From an uncultured Tenacibaculum sp. (GTDB lineage: Bacteria; Bacteroidota; Bacteroidia; Flavobacteriales; Flavobacteriaceae): 64,000 nucleotides of DNA. Positions within the stretch are counted from its first letter, which is position 1. Each line of letters opens with the position of its first letter. The DNA lies in contig NZ_CANMLT010000003.1 in the NCBI RefSeq assembly GCF_947498805.1, forward strand, positions 465,855-529,854. Reading direction: 5' to 3'. The translations under genes were made by a program, and so were the position numbers. Of the stretch, positions 37,303-46,074 are shown piece by piece. Under the pieces are notes generated by a model. That model saw nothing but the letters and a program-made list of their open reading frames with translations, was not told the DNA's origin and ran no database searches.

Positions 37303-39165
37303 ATGAATTACCTATCAGTAGAAAACATTGCTAAATCCTATGGAGAAAGAGTCTTATTTGATGATATTTCTTTTGGAATAAATAAAGATCAGAAAATTGC
37401 TTTTGTAGCAAAAAATGGTAGTGGAAAAACATCTATATTAAACATTATAGCAGGAAAAGATACTCCTGATACTGGGCAAGTAGTAAGTAGAAAAGGAATT
37501 AATATTGCTTATTTAGCACAAGACAATAAGTTAAACCCTGAATTAACTATTGAAGAAACAATTTTTTCTACAGAAAATAAGATTCTACCCATTATACAAC
37601 AGTATGAAAAAGCTTTAAATAATCCAGATGATACGGAAGCGTATCAGCAAGCATTTGAATTAATGGAACAACATAATGCTTGGGATTTTGAAACACAATA
37701 CAAGCAAATACTATCTAAACTTAAATTGCATGATTTAACGCAAAAAGTAGCTAGTTTATCTGGAGGACAAAAAAAGCGCTTGGATTTGGCTGTTATTTTA
37801 ATTAACAAACCCGATTTATTAATTTTAGATGAGCCAACAAACCATTTAGATTTGGAAATGATTGAATGGCTAGAAGCGTTTTTTACAAGAGAAAAAATTA
37901 CGCTGTTTATGGTTACACACGATCGATACTTCTTAGAGCGTGTATGTAATGAAATTATTGAATTAGATAACGGAAAACTATATAAGTACAAAGGAAACTA
38001 TTCATACTATCTTCAAAATAAAGAAGAAAGATTAGCACTAGAGGCAACCAATTTAGGTAAGGCTAAGAGCTTATTTAAAAAAGAACTGGAATGGATGCGT
38101 CGTCAACCAAAAGCACGTACCACAAAATCTAAATCTCGTATTGATGATTTCTTTGAAATCAAGAAAAAAGCAAAACAACGTAGGCATGAACATCAAGTTC
38201 AGTTAGAAATCAATATGGAACGTTTAGGAAGCAAGATTGTTGAGCTTCATAAACTGAAAAAGGATTTTGACGATAAAAAGATACTTGATGGTTTTGACTA
38301 TGTATTTAAAAAAGGAGAACGAATTGGAATTATAGGGAAGAACGGAACGGGAAAATCGTCATTTTTAAATATTCTTACAGGAACTATTCCTGTTGATGGA
38401 GGAAAAGTGGTGGTAGGAGATACTGTAAAGTTTGGATATTATACCCAAAAGGGAATCAATATTAAAGAAGGTCAGAAAGTAATTGAAGTTATCAAAGAGT
38501 TTGGAGAGTTTATCCCATTAACAAAAGGAAGAAAAATATCTGCAGCGCAATTACTAGAACGTTTTTTATTTGATAGAAAAAAACAATACGATTTTGTTGA
38601 AAAACTTAGTGGAGGAGAACAAAAGCGATTGTACTTATGCGCTGTATTAATTCAGAATCCTAATTTCTTAATTTTAGATGAGCCAACCAATGATTTGGAC
38701 GTGGTTACCCTAAATGTATTAGAAAGCTTTTTGTTAGACTATCCAGGAAATTTAATGGTGGTATCTCACGACCGTTATTTTATGGATAAGATTGTTGATT
38801 CTTTATTTGTGTTTAGAGGAGAAGGTGTGATTGAGAATTTCCCAGGAAATTACACTGATTTTAGAGCTTATGAAGACTCTAAAGTATCAGAACCCAAAAC
38901 GGAGAAAAAAGTTGTAGAAAAGAAAGAAAAAGCACCTCAAAAAGGAAAGTTAAGTTATAATGAAAAACGTGAGTTTGGAGTTTTAGAGATAGATATTGAA
39001 AAACTGCAGAAAAAGAAGGTACAATTAGAAGCACAATTTACCAATGGAGAAATTCCAATGGAAGAAATTAATGATAAGTCTATCGAACTACAGCAAATCA
39101 TAGAAAGCTTAGAAGAAAAAGAAGAGCGTTGGTTTGAATTATCTATGAAATTGGAAGGGGAGTAA
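37303..39165 (+). CDS. ABC-F family ATPase, Uup-like
   Basis: A 620-residue soluble protein with two ABC domains and no membrane part, so it belongs to the ABC-F group that acts on ribosomes or, for Uup, also on DNA. First cassette: Walker A VAKNGSGKTSI near residue 38, signature SLSGGQKKRLDLAV, Walker B LLILDEPTNHLDL. An interdomain linker rich in arginine and lysine follows (ARTTKSKSRIDDFFEI). Second cassette: GIIGKNGTGKSS, KLSGGEQKRLYLC, FLILDEPTNDLDV. The C-terminal 85 residues form a charged coiled coil (EKLQKKKVQLEAQF to EERWFELSMKL), typical of Uup. It stands alone, just behind the terminator of the subtilisin gene. Confidence 0.93.
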   Translation: MNYLSVENIAKSYGERVLFDDISFGINKDQKIAFVAKNGSGKTSILNIIAGKDTPDTGQVVSRKGINIAYLAQDNKLNPELTIEETIFSTENKILPIIQQYEKALNNPDDTEAYQQAFELMEQHNAWDFETQYKQILSKLKLHDLTQKVASLSGGQKKRLDLAVILINKPDLLILDEPTNHLDLEMIEWLEAFFTREKITLFMVTHDRYFLERVCNEIIELDNGKLYKYKGNYSYYLQNKEERLALEATNLGKAKSLFKKELEWMRRQPKARTTKSKSRIDDFFEIKKKAKQRRHEHQVQLEINMERLGSKIVELHKLKKDFDDKKILDGFDYVFKKGERIGIIGKNGTGKSSFLNILTGTIPVDGGKVVVGDTVKFGYYTQKGINIKEGQKVIEVIKEFGEFIPLTKGRKISAAQLLERFLFDRKKQYDFVEKLSGGEQKRLYLCAVLIQNPNFLILDEPTNDLDVVTLNVLESFLLDYPGNLMVVSHDRYFMDKIVDSLFVFRGEGVIENFPGNYTDFRAYEDSKVSEPKTEKKVVEKKEKAPQKGKLSYNEKREFGVLEIDIEKLQKKKVQLEAQFTNGEIPMEEINDKSIELQQIIESLEEKEERWFELSMKLEGE

Positions 39166-39201
39166 CGACGTATTTGTATAACTGTTGTTCCAGAATTAAA
39201 G

Positions 39202-39420
39202 TTACATATTTTGTTCAAAGTCCACTTTGAAATAACTTCTTGTTAAAAACTTTTTAGCAGGCTTAAATACCACATTTTTTATTTTATTTCGCTCAATTAT
39301 TGGCGTTGCACTTAAACTTATGCTTTTAAAAACTGTATAAGTAAGATATATTCCTCCAATTAAGTAAAATCCAAAAAACACCCAATTTTGATTTTTAAAA
39401 TCATTAAATATCGTATACCT
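39202..39420 (-). pseudogene. 5'-truncated remnant of a small membrane protein gene
   Basis: On the minus strand an open frame of about 72 codons runs from an in-frame stop at 39418-39420 to a stop at 39202-39204, without any ATG except its last codon. It reads as coding: a segment NQNWVFFGFYLIGGIYLTY looks like a membrane helix, followed by basic and polar residues (VVFKPAKKFLTRSYFKVDF). The missing 5' end lies next to an attC-like repeat (39432-39487), which suggests that the gene was cut when the adjacent cassette arrived. This is inference; a start at a non-standard codon is the alternative. Confidence 0.45.
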
Positions 39421-39431
39421 TTAATTAAAGG

Positions 39432-39487
39432 TAACGTTTTGGCTAAGCTGCGTTTTAATGTAGTTTAGGTGGTGTTGTAAAACGTTA
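39432..39487 (-). repeat. attC-like element 1
   Basis: The outer arms TAACGTTTT (39432-39440) and AAAACGTTA (39479-39487) are exact inverted repeats around a 38-base interior. Read on the minus strand, the right-hand half GCAGCTTAGCCAAAAC-GTTA is close to the L'/R' half of integron attC sites. The stop codon of the adjacent gene is part of the element, as in compact cassettes. A 29-bp stretch (39432-39460) is repeated identically at 40968-40996. Confidence 0.5.
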
Positions 39488-40075
39488 TTTGATATTTATA
39501 GGCTTTGTTTCTGCTTCAAATACGTTACCATTCATTAATGTTAATGTTAATTTAAATTTCACATTATTTGCTGACTGGTTTTTGGTAGAGAACTCTATGT
39601 AAAATTCATTATAAAATTTAAAGGTTGAGTCATATTTATCTCTATAGTCATTGTTTATTATATCAATCCATTCACTTAACCTATGTCTTTTATAATTAGA
39701 ATCAATACTCTCACCATAATCATCTGAAATAAGTCCGACATAGTCATAAATTCTAAAATTGTCAAGATCAATTTTTTCTCCAGCTATAGTATTAAAAATA
39801 TTAGCATTTGAAACAATATTTAACTCTTGAATATTACTTTTGAGTCCTTTTTTTCTACTGATGCAATCTTTATCTTGTCTTTTATTAATTTCATTTATAT
39901 TTAAACGAAGTTTAATTCTATAACTGTTAACATCAACATCTTTTAAGGAGTCAATTGCAGTAAGAAAAATGGAATTGGTTAAGTTTAATCCTGTAATTTC
40001 TGGTGTGCAGTAATTTTTACAAGCAAACAATAATTGCAACAAAATAATTGATGTTATATAATAGTGTTTTTTCAT
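39485..40075 (-). CDS. Orphan lipoprotein in cassette-like region
   Basis: A 196-residue lipoprotein. The signal sequence MKKHYYITSIILLQLLFACKN has a lipobox (LFAC) with the modified cysteine at position 19. The mature part shows no motif I recognise; it is rich in asparagine, aspartate and lysine with tryptophan and tyrosine near residues 135-165 (RLSEWIDIINNDYRDKYDS). The stop codon TAA overlaps the inverted arm of an attC-like repeat. The two neighbouring orphan genes upstream lie on the same strand, and base composition is lower in GC than the surrounding housekeeping genes. Together this suggests a recently acquired gene, but the function is unknown. Confidence 0.65.
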   Translation of the reverse strand: MKKHYYITSIILLQLLFACKNYCTPEITGLNLTNSIFLTAIDSLKDVDVNSYRIKLRLNINEINKRQDKDCISRKKGLKSNIQELNIVSNANIFNTIAGEKIDLDNFRIYDYVGLISDDYGESIDSNYKRHRLSEWIDIINNDYRDKYDSTFKFYNEFYIEFSTKNQSANNVKFKLTLTLMNGNVFEAETKPINIK

Positions 40076-40219
40076 ATGTTTTTATTAATGCTTTACAATG
40101 TTTTGTGTATGATTTGTTGCGATTTTTTACCGAATGTAATTAAAATTTATTTGTTTTTAGATTTAGCAGTATTTTCTAAATGGATAAAAACTAGCAATTA
40201 ATTATACATTTTGTTATAC

Positions 40220-40939
40220 CTATTTTATCTCTTCTTTTAATAATTCTTTTATCATTTCCTCAAGATATCCTTTATATTTTACTTCAGACTCAATACTTTT
40301 TCTGTTATTATTTAAATTAGGATATATTCTCATTTTATTATCACCTAAGAAAACTATTCTTATTTGTGGTTTATCTTCATCAATACCTTGTCTTTTAGCT
40401 CTTGATAAAATTAAAACAGACAATTGCGAACCTATTCGTAATGATTCATCAAGGTTAAATTTTCTCATTTCTTGAACTAACTTTAATTCATCTTTAGCCT
40501 CTTCATAATATTCAATTGAAAGACCTTGAATACGACTATTTTCGAGTATATCCCAACTTTCTATAAACTCACCTTTAATACCTTCTCCTTTCTGATAGTA
40601 TTCAGCAAGTTTATTGAGTCTTATCTCAGGAAATTGAGTTTGTATTTTTGATGGTAAAGTTTTATTTAAGACCCAACTTTTTATTATTTCAACTTGCCTT
40701 TTAATATCATTACTTGATATTTTAAAAAGAGGACAATCATCCCATTCGAATTCATATTTAGGAATTTCGCTACTAAAATGGTATGGGTATATTCTACAAC
40801 CTCTATCTTTGTCTTTTAACTCAATATGGTCTTCAAAACTAAAATCAGAAATAATATTTATTTTATTGCTATCTATTTTACGTAATTCATCACAATTTTT
40901 TAATATCTCCCATTGCAATAGTTCTAATTCTTTACTCAT
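40220..40939 (-). CDS. Orphan protein in cassette-like region
   Basis: A 239-residue soluble protein without signal peptide or membrane segment and without a family that I recognise. It is rich in glutamate and lysine with predicted long helices (SKELELLQWEILKNCDELRK at the start, KYKGYLEEMIKELLKEEIK at the end) and a strand-rich middle (PQIRIVFLGDNKMRIYPN). The start is an ATG 25 bp from an attC-like element, and a GTTATACCT / AGGTATAAC inverted pair lies on both sides of the gene (about 40212 and 40963). It might be an immunity, regulatory or housekeeping-unrelated accessory protein; nothing in the sequence decides. Confidence 0.6.
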   Translation of the reverse strand: MSKELELLQWEILKNCDELRKIDSNKINIISDFSFEDHIELKDKDRGCRIYPYHFSSEIPKYEFEWDDCPLFKISSNDIKRQVEIIKSWVLNKTLPSKIQTQFPEIRLNKLAEYYQKGEGIKGEFIESWDILENSRIQGLSIEYYEEAKDELKLVQEMRKFNLDESLRIGSQLSVLILSRAKRQGIDEDKPQIRIVFLGDNKMRIYPNLNNNRKSIESEVKYKGYLEEMIKELLKEEIK

Positions 40940-40964
40940 TTCAATCTTAATTTTTCCTAATTAG

Positions 40965-41017
40965 GTATAACGTTTTGGCTAAGCTGCGTTTTAATGCATT
41001 TTTACACTTTGTTAGTA
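40965..41017 (-). repeat. attC-like element 2
   Basis: Shares an identical 29-bp stretch (40968-40996) with element 1, containing GTTTTGGCTAAGCTGCG on the plus strand. The left boundary GTATAAC and the right boundary GTTAGTA (41011-41017) have attC-like core positions. On the minus strand the half GCAGCTTAGCC...GTTATAC matches remembered class 1 attC L'/R' sequence at most positions. Confidence 0.45.
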
Positions 41018-41024
41018 AAGGTTT

Positions 41025-41441
41025 TTATTTATTTTTCCCATTGATTATCTCCCCGAAATTCTTAGCATCTCTAATTTCAGCTATCCATTCTAAGCTAATT
41101 TCTTTCGTAGCATCAGAATCAAACCTTTTAATTCCTCTTATTACATCCTCTTTAAAATGGTTTAATTCTATTTTCTTGGAAATTTTTTTAAAAATCAATT
41201 TTTCTCGATAAACACCTGGTAAAAATTTGAACCATTTTCTAAAAATACTTTGAGGAGGTTCGCTACCTACAACTTTGAATATTTTTCCTTTAGAGTCTAT
41301 AAATTCCTTATTGAAAAAGTAGGTTTTGAAAATTTGTTTATCGGAAGAGTATATATATCCATCAAATAAAGGAAAAAGCTCCTCAGAGTCAATCCAAGTA
41401 TTGGAATTAATTCTAATCAATGGATATTCTATTTTTTTCAT
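41025..41441 (-). CDS. Orphan protein in cassette-like region
   Basis: A 138-residue soluble protein, no signal peptide, no recognised family. Aromatic residues are frequent in the first half (YPLIRINSNTWIDSEELFPL, GYIYSSDKQIFKTYFF) and the second half is basic (REKLIFKKISKKIELNHFKED). The gene ends seven bases from an attC-like element. Upstream, on the minus strand, a GTATAAC...GTTAGC pair about 40 bp apart (41457-41495) could be a third, weaker element. It is the outermost of three orphan genes that share strand, spacing and AT-rich composition. Function unknown. Confidence 0.55.
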   Translation of the reverse strand: MKKIEYPLIRINSNTWIDSEELFPLFDGYIYSSDKQIFKTYFFNKEFIDSKGKIFKVVGSEPPQSIFRKWFKFLPGVYREKLIFKKISKKIELNHFKEDVIRGIKRFDSDATKEISLEWIAEIRDAKNFGEIINGKNK

Positions 41442-41702
41442 AATTTTTTGCTAACTATGTTATATGCGTATAAAAAGTGTTGTTATACTCCTATTTTGAG
41501 TAGTATAAACGCACATTTTATGTTGTTTATTTAATTCTTAATTGAGTGCTAAATTAATTTTAGCACCTAGTATTTCTTTACGGATCCTCGTATAGAAAAA
41601 ATATCATTAACTGGTTAAAAAATAAAAAGGAATAAGGAATTATTTCTTTCGCAAATTTCTGAGTCAAATGTATTAATTATAGCCAACAAAACAAAAGTAG
41701 GC

Positions 41703-42419
41703 TTATACACTTACTATTTGTTTTTCTGTAATTAAAGGTTTGTTTAAAAAACGAAGTAAGAGTTGTGCAATAGCAACAGTATCGCGTTCGCAATATTCAA
41801 CAATACGAGGAAGATTTTGCTCTTCATAGTATACCTTGGCTACTTCACTACCATCAATATCTTGTTTAGGAGAAGGAATGTTTAAAATGTAGGTGAGTAG
41901 TTTTAAAGAAGTATAATGTTTATAATCTCCAAACTTCCACAATTCCATGGTATCCAAATGTGGAACCTCCCAAGGTTTTTTACCAAACAAGTTTAGTTTT
42001 TCAGGTAATTCAATTTGATGAACAATCATTCTTCTGGCAATAAATGGAAAATCAAATTCTTTACCATTGTGAGCACATAAAAGATGTTTTCTTTTATTAA
42101 AATGTGTGTCGAGCAATGATTTAAAATCTTTTAAAACTTGAACTTCGTTATCAGCATAAAAAGAGGTTACCCGAAACTCTAATTGTGTATCTCTTTCAAC
42201 AAAGTAACCTACAGAAATACATATAATCTTTCCAAACTCTGCCCAAATACCTGCTTTGTGATAAAACTCTTCAGCCGAAAATTCATCTTTTCTTTGATAT
42301 TGGGTTTTGTGTTCAAATAGTTCTTGCGCTTGGGTGGGCATCTCTTTCCAATGCTCATATTGAGGCACCGTTTCAATGTCTAAGAATAAAACATTCTGAA
42401 TATTAATGGTTTTCAACAT
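41703..42419 (-). CDS. 3'-5' exonuclease related to the DNA polymerase B exonuclease domain
   Basis: A 238-residue stand-alone DEDDy exonuclease of the PolB-like group (Pfam DNA_pol_B_exo2). Motif ExoI is NVLFLDIETVPQYEH with the Asp-Glu pair near residue 15, ExoII is LCAHNGKEFDFPFIARRM near residue 120, and ExoIII is ARIVEYCERDTVAIAQL-like YxxxD near residue 215 (here NLPRIVEYCERDTVAI). The middle part GIWAEFGKIICISVGYF is also characteristic. It should remove nucleotides from 3' ends of DNA or RNA; its exact role is not known. No polymerase domain is attached. The gene is divergent from the response regulator gene. Confidence 0.9.
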   Translation of the reverse strand: MLKTINIQNVLFLDIETVPQYEHWKEMPTQAQELFEHKTQYQRKDEFSAEEFYHKAGIWAEFGKIICISVGYFVERDTQLEFRVTSFYADNEVQVLKDFKSLLDTHFNKRKHLLCAHNGKEFDFPFIARRMIVHQIELPEKLNLFGKKPWEVPHLDTMELWKFGDYKHYTSLKLLTYILNIPSPKQDIDGSEVAKVYYEEQNLPRIVEYCERDTVAIAQLLLRFLNKPLITEKQIVSV

Positions 42420-42586
42420 AGTGATGATAGCAATTTTTATATGATTAAATATACAAAAAAGAGGAAAACTATAGTGAGAAAGTGATTATTTGCGTACAGG
42501 AGGGTAAGAAAAAGGCAACAATGTTTCTACAACATTAAATCAACGTTAAGTTAGAATAGTAGGGGTCAGATTTATTATTTTATCGT

Positions 42587-42594
42587 TATTTTTG
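42587..42594 (+). promoter_or_regulatory. -7 box of the OmpR-type response regulator gene
   Basis: TATTTTTG matches TAnnTTTG and lies 26 bp before the ATG at 42621. Confidence 0.55.
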
Positions 42595-42620
42595 AGCAAC
42601 AGATAATATTAAAAAATACT

Positions 42621-43319
42621 ATGGATACTAGCGATATTAAAATTTTACTAGTAGATGATGAACCAGATATCTTAGAAATAGTTGAATACAACTTAAAAGC
42701 AGAAGGATACCAGGTTTTTACAGCAAACAATGGAGCAGAAGGTGTTAAAATGGCTAAAAAGGTTACTCCGCATTTAATCTTATTAGACATTATGATGCCA
42801 GAAATGGATGGAATTGAAGCTTGTGAAAAAATTAGAAATATAAAACCGTTAGAAGATGTAATTATATCGTTTTTAACGGCTAGAGGAGAAGATTACTCTC
42901 AAGTAGCAGGTTTTGATGCTGGTGCTGATGATTATATTACAAAACCAATCAAACCAAAGGTATTGGTAAGTAAAATCAAATCATTATTACGTAGATTAAA
43001 GACAGAGGAAAAAACAGATAGTACTACTAAGATAGGTGATATTGTTATCAATAGAGATGAGTATGTAGTATTTAAAGGAGATAAGAGAATTTCTTTACCT
43101 AGAAAAGAATTTGAGTTATTCTCGTTATTAACATCAAAACCAGGAAAAGTATTTAAAAGAGAAGTTATTTTAGATACAGTATGGGGTAATGAAGTAGTTG
43201 TAGGAGGAAGAACAATTGATGTACATATTAGAAAGCTTCGTGAAAAAATAGGAGATGAGTTTTTTAAGACAGTAAAAGGAGTTGGGTATAAATTTGTACT
43301 TGAGGGTTCAGATAAATAA
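42621..43319 (+). CDS. OmpR/PhoB-family response regulator
   Basis: A 232-residue two-component regulator. The receiver domain has the acidic pair in LVDDEPD (residues 11-13), the phospho-acceptor aspartate in LILLDIMMPEMDG (about D56), the threonine in SFLTARGED and the lysine in DYITKPIKP. The C-terminal winged helix of OmpR type contains ISLPRKEFELFSLLTSKPG, VWGNEVVVGGRTIDVHIRKL and KTVKGVGYKFV. It would bind DNA as a phosphorylated dimer. The cognate histidine kinase gene follows after 68 bp that contain a terminator-like hairpin, so kinase expression may be lower than regulator expression. The stimulus and targets are unknown. Confidence 0.94.
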   Translation: MDTSDIKILLVDDEPDILEIVEYNLKAEGYQVFTANNGAEGVKMAKKVTPHLILLDIMMPEMDGIEACEKIRNIKPLEDVIISFLTARGEDYSQVAGFDAGADDYITKPIKPKVLVSKIKSLLRRLKTEEKTDSTTKIGDIVINRDEYVVFKGDKRISLPRKEFELFSLLTSKPGKVFKREVILDTVWGNEVVVGGRTIDVHIRKLREKIGDEFFKTVKGVGYKFVLEGSDK

Positions 43320-43341
43320 CCACTAAACTTAATAAAATTAT

Positions 43342-43373
43342 GTAGATTGCCTAAAAGCAATCTACTTTTGTTT
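43342..43373 (+). terminator. Hairpin between response regulator and kinase genes
   Basis: The stem GTAGATTGC/GCAATCTAC with loop CTAAAA is followed by TTTTGTTTT. It lies between two genes expected to be co-transcribed and may act as an attenuating terminator. Confidence 0.6.
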
Positions 43374-43387
43374 TATATATATACAAG

Positions 43388-44431
43388 ATGAGAAAAATAA
43401 AAAAAACATATAGTTATGCGCTTTGGTCAGCGTTATATTCTACTTTATTGTCTGTAGCAATAGCAGTTTTGTCGTATTTACTTTTAATCAATTCACTAGG
43501 AATTGGGTCTCTGATTTTTTTTGCAATTGTAATGTTTATCGTGTCATTTTTTGTAATCCAATACAGAGCTGAACATTTTATTTATTTGCGAGTTAAAAAG
43601 TTGTATGAAGATATACCTATTTTAGATGTAGATGATTTGGAAAGAAAGAAGGTTACAACTGATGTTGAAGCGTTAACCAAAAGTGTACAGGAATATGTAG
43701 AAGAAAAAAGCGAAGAAATTGCCAATTTAACGCAGAGAGATTCTTTTAGAAGAGACTTTTTAGGAAATGTAGCGCATGAATTGAAAACACCATTGTTCAC
43801 AGTACAAGGGTATATTTTAACGCTTATTGAAGGAGCGGCAGATGATGAGGTAATTAGAACGAAATATTTAGAAAGAGCTAATAAAGGAGTGGAACGATTA
43901 ACTTCTATTGTAAAAGATTTGGATATGATTGCCAAATTAGAAATGGAAGGAATGAAAATGAATATAGAAAGCTTTAATGTTTTAGAATTGATACAGAACG
44001 TTTTTGATCTGTTTGAAATGAAAGCAAAGAAGCGTAACATCACCCTGAAGTTTGATAAGGTATATGAATTTCCACATCATGTAAAGGGAGATGTAGAGCG
44101 TATAGAGCAAGTGCTTATTAATTTGGTTGTAAACTCTATCAAATATGGTAAAGTAGGAGGAGCAACAACCGTTAGTATTGAAAATTATAACGCTAATAAA
44201 TACGTAATTAAAGTAAGTGATGATGGAGAAGGAATTAAGCCAGAGCACCACAACCGTTTATTTGAGCGTTTTTATAGAGTAGATCAAAGTAGATCTAGAG
44301 AACAAGGAGGTTCTGGATTAGGGCTTTCTATTGTAAAACATATCATAGAAGCACATAACGAAACTATATTACTAAAAAGTGATTACGGAAAAGGTTCTGA
44401 ATTTTCCTTTACAATAGAAAAAGCTTTATAA
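43388..44431 (+). CDS. Sensor histidine kinase, PhoR-like
   Basis: A 347-residue membrane kinase. Two helices lie at about residues 12-37 and 40-58, with almost no loop between them, so there is no periplasmic sensor domain. The HisKA dimerisation domain has VAHELKTPLFTV with the phospho-accepting histidine at residue 130, followed by the HATPase domain: N-box QVLINLVVNSIKYG, G1-box DDGEGI, F-box FERFYRVDQ, and G2-box GGSGLGLSIVKHI. The partner is the OmpR-type regulator encoded upstream. Lack of a sensor loop suggests that it senses membrane state, a partner protein or a cytoplasmic cue. Confidence 0.93.
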   Translation: MRKIKKTYSYALWSALYSTLLSVAIAVLSYLLLINSLGIGSLIFFAIVMFIVSFFVIQYRAEHFIYLRVKKLYEDIPILDVDDLERKKVTTDVEALTKSVQEYVEEKSEEIANLTQRDSFRRDFLGNVAHELKTPLFTVQGYILTLIEGAADDEVIRTKYLERANKGVERLTSIVKDLDMIAKLEMEGMKMNIESFNVLELIQNVFDLFEMKAKKRNITLKFDKVYEFPHHVKGDVERIEQVLINLVVNSIKYGKVGGATTVSIENYNANKYVIKVSDDGEGIKPEHHNRLFERFYRVDQSRSREQGGSGLGLSIVKHIIEAHNETILLKSDYGKGSEFSFTIEKAL

Positions 44432-44631
44432 ATAGTTTCATGTAAACTTTCTTCTTAATTAAAAAGTAGGTGATTCGATTACTTTTTTTACGTGAAACAA
44501 CTACCTAAGTGTTGTTGATAATATATAATTTTACAACGTGAAAAAGTAATAAATAAAAAGATTGAAAAAGAAAGGGTATAATAAAGAGCTATGAATTATG
44601 CTATGAAATTCAACAAGTATTATTAAAAGAC

Positions 44632-44660
44632 AAAAAAGGAAGCAATCGCTTCCTTTTTTT
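44632..44660. terminator. Bidirectional intrinsic terminator
   Basis: The stem GGAAGC/GCTTCC with loop AATC is flanked by six A and seven T. It lies 14 bp beyond the purD stop codon and can serve purD and the histidine kinase gene. Confidence 0.82.
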
Positions 44661-44673
44661 GTTTGTGTACTTT

Positions 44674-45948
44674 TTATGTTAAATCAAAACCGATGTCTTT
44701 TCGGTAATTCATTTTTTCAAAAGTAATTTTATCTATGTTTTTGTAAGAAGTGTTTAGTGCTTCTTGAATACTATCTCCAAAAGAAGTTATGGCCATTACT
44801 CTACCACCACTAGTTACTACATTACCTTCTTTTTCTGTAGTACCAGCATGAAATACTATAGAATCCTCTACAGTATCAAACCCAATAATTTCTTTACCTT
44901 TTTCATATGCTTCAGGATATCCACCAGAAACTAACATAACCGTTGTTGCTGTTTGTGGAGTTACTTGATATGATTTACTATCTAAAGTTTGGGTAGCTAC
45001 TCCTTCAAATAAATCTACCAAATCAGACTGTATACGAGGTAAAACTACTTCAGTCTCCGGATCTCCCATACGAACATTGTATTCAATCACAAATGGATCT
45101 CCTTTTACGTTCATTAAGCCAATAAAAATAAAACCACGGTAATCTATTCCATCTTTTTGTAAACCGTCAACAGTAGGCTTTATAATGCGTTCTTCTACTT
45201 TGTTTAAGAAAGCTTCATCTGCAAAAGGAACAGGAGAAATAGCCCCCATACCACCAGTGTTTAAACCAGTATCTCCTTCACCAATTCTTTTATAGTCTTT
45301 TGCCGATGGTAATACTTTATAGTTTTTTCCGTCAGTTAATACAAAAACTGATAATTCAATTCCGTCTAAAAACTCTTCGATAACTACAGTAGAAGATGCC
45401 TCACCAAACTTTTCGTTGCTTAGCATTTCTGTTAATTCTTCTTTAGCTTCTTCTAAAGAGTTTAAGATTAAAACACCTTTACCTGCTGCTAATCCGTCTG
45501 CTTTTAAAACATAAGGAGCATCTAGAGTTTCTAAGAATGATTTTCCAGCTTCTAAAGTGTCTTTTGTAAATGATTGGTAACGTGCAGTTGGAATGTTGTA
45601 TTTTTCCATAAACTGCTTAGAAAAATCTTTACTTCCTTCTAATTCAGCACCATCTTTTTTAGGTCCGATTACTGGAATATTTTTTAATTCCTCATCAGCT
45701 AAGAAGAAATCATGCACTCCAGCAACTAAAGGAGCTTCAGGTCCAACTACAACCATATCAATTGCATGTTGTAAAACCGTTTCTTTAACTTGAGTAAAAT
45801 TAGTTGGACTAATGTTAATATTAGTAGCAATTTGCGAAGTACCCGCATTCCCTGGTGCTACAAATAAAGAGTTGATTTTGTTACTTTCAGAAAGTTTTTT
45901 AGTAAAAGCGTGTTCTCTACCGCCAGATCCTAAAATTAGAATGTTCAT
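44674..45948 (-). CDS. purD: Phosphoribosylamine-glycine ligase
   Basis: GAR synthetase, second step of purine biosynthesis: it joins glycine to phosphoribosylamine using ATP. At 424 residues it has the usual length. Marks are MNILILGSGGREHAFTKKL at the N-terminus, VGPEAPLVAGVHD, the ATP-grasp region with KADGLAAGKGVL and VIEEFLDGIELSVFVLTDG, LNTGGMGAISPVP, and the metal-binding VIEYNVRMGDPETEVVLPRI. The C-terminal domain ends SGGRVMAITSFGDSIQEAL. The gene is monocistronic, with its own TATATTTG box upstream and a terminator downstream. Cytoplasmic. Confidence 0.97.
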   Translation of the reverse strand: MNILILGSGGREHAFTKKLSESNKINSLFVAPGNAGTSQIATNINISPTNFTQVKETVLQHAIDMVVVGPEAPLVAGVHDFFLADEELKNIPVIGPKKDGAELEGSKDFSKQFMEKYNIPTARYQSFTKDTLEAGKSFLETLDAPYVLKADGLAAGKGVLILNSLEEAKEELTEMLSNEKFGEASSTVVIEEFLDGIELSVFVLTDGKNYKVLPSAKDYKRIGEGDTGLNTGGMGAISPVPFADEAFLNKVEERIIKPTVDGLQKDGIDYRGFIFIGLMNVKGDPFVIEYNVRMGDPETEVVLPRIQSDLVDLFEGVATQTLDSKSYQVTPQTATTVMLVSGGYPEAYEKGKEIIGFDTVEDSIVFHAGTTEKEGNVVTSGGRVMAITSFGDSIQEALNTSYKNIDKITFEKMNYRKDIGFDLT

Positions 45949-45974
45949 TATGTTGTGTTGTTGTGTTGTGCTTG

Positions 45975-45982
45975 CAAATATA
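45975..45982 (-). promoter_or_regulatory. -7 box of purD
   Basis: TATATTTG on the minus strand, 26 bp before the ATG of purD. Confidence 0.6.
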
Positions 45983-46007
45983 GAATAATACCAATTCTTA
46001 CTTAAAC

Positions 46008-46042
46008 AAAAAGACCTCTTTTACGTAAAAGAGGTCTTTTTT
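46008..46042. terminator. Perfect palindromic terminator
   Basis: The arms AAAGACCTCTTTTAC and GTAAAAGAGGTCTTT form a long perfect stem with almost no loop, flanked by A- and T-runs. It ends the DUF6909 transcript and insulates purD. Confidence 0.82.
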
Positions 46043-46074
46043 ATATTCTTAATAATCGCTGAGCGATTAAAAAT

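Noticed and set aside
41546..41566. Hairpin GTGCTAAA/TTTAGCAC as a terminator
   Set aside because: No T-run follows on either strand, so it was not listed.
42480..42560. Possible riboswitch or small RNA before the OmpR-type regulator
   Set aside because: No stable structure or conserved motif was seen; only a -7 box stands out.
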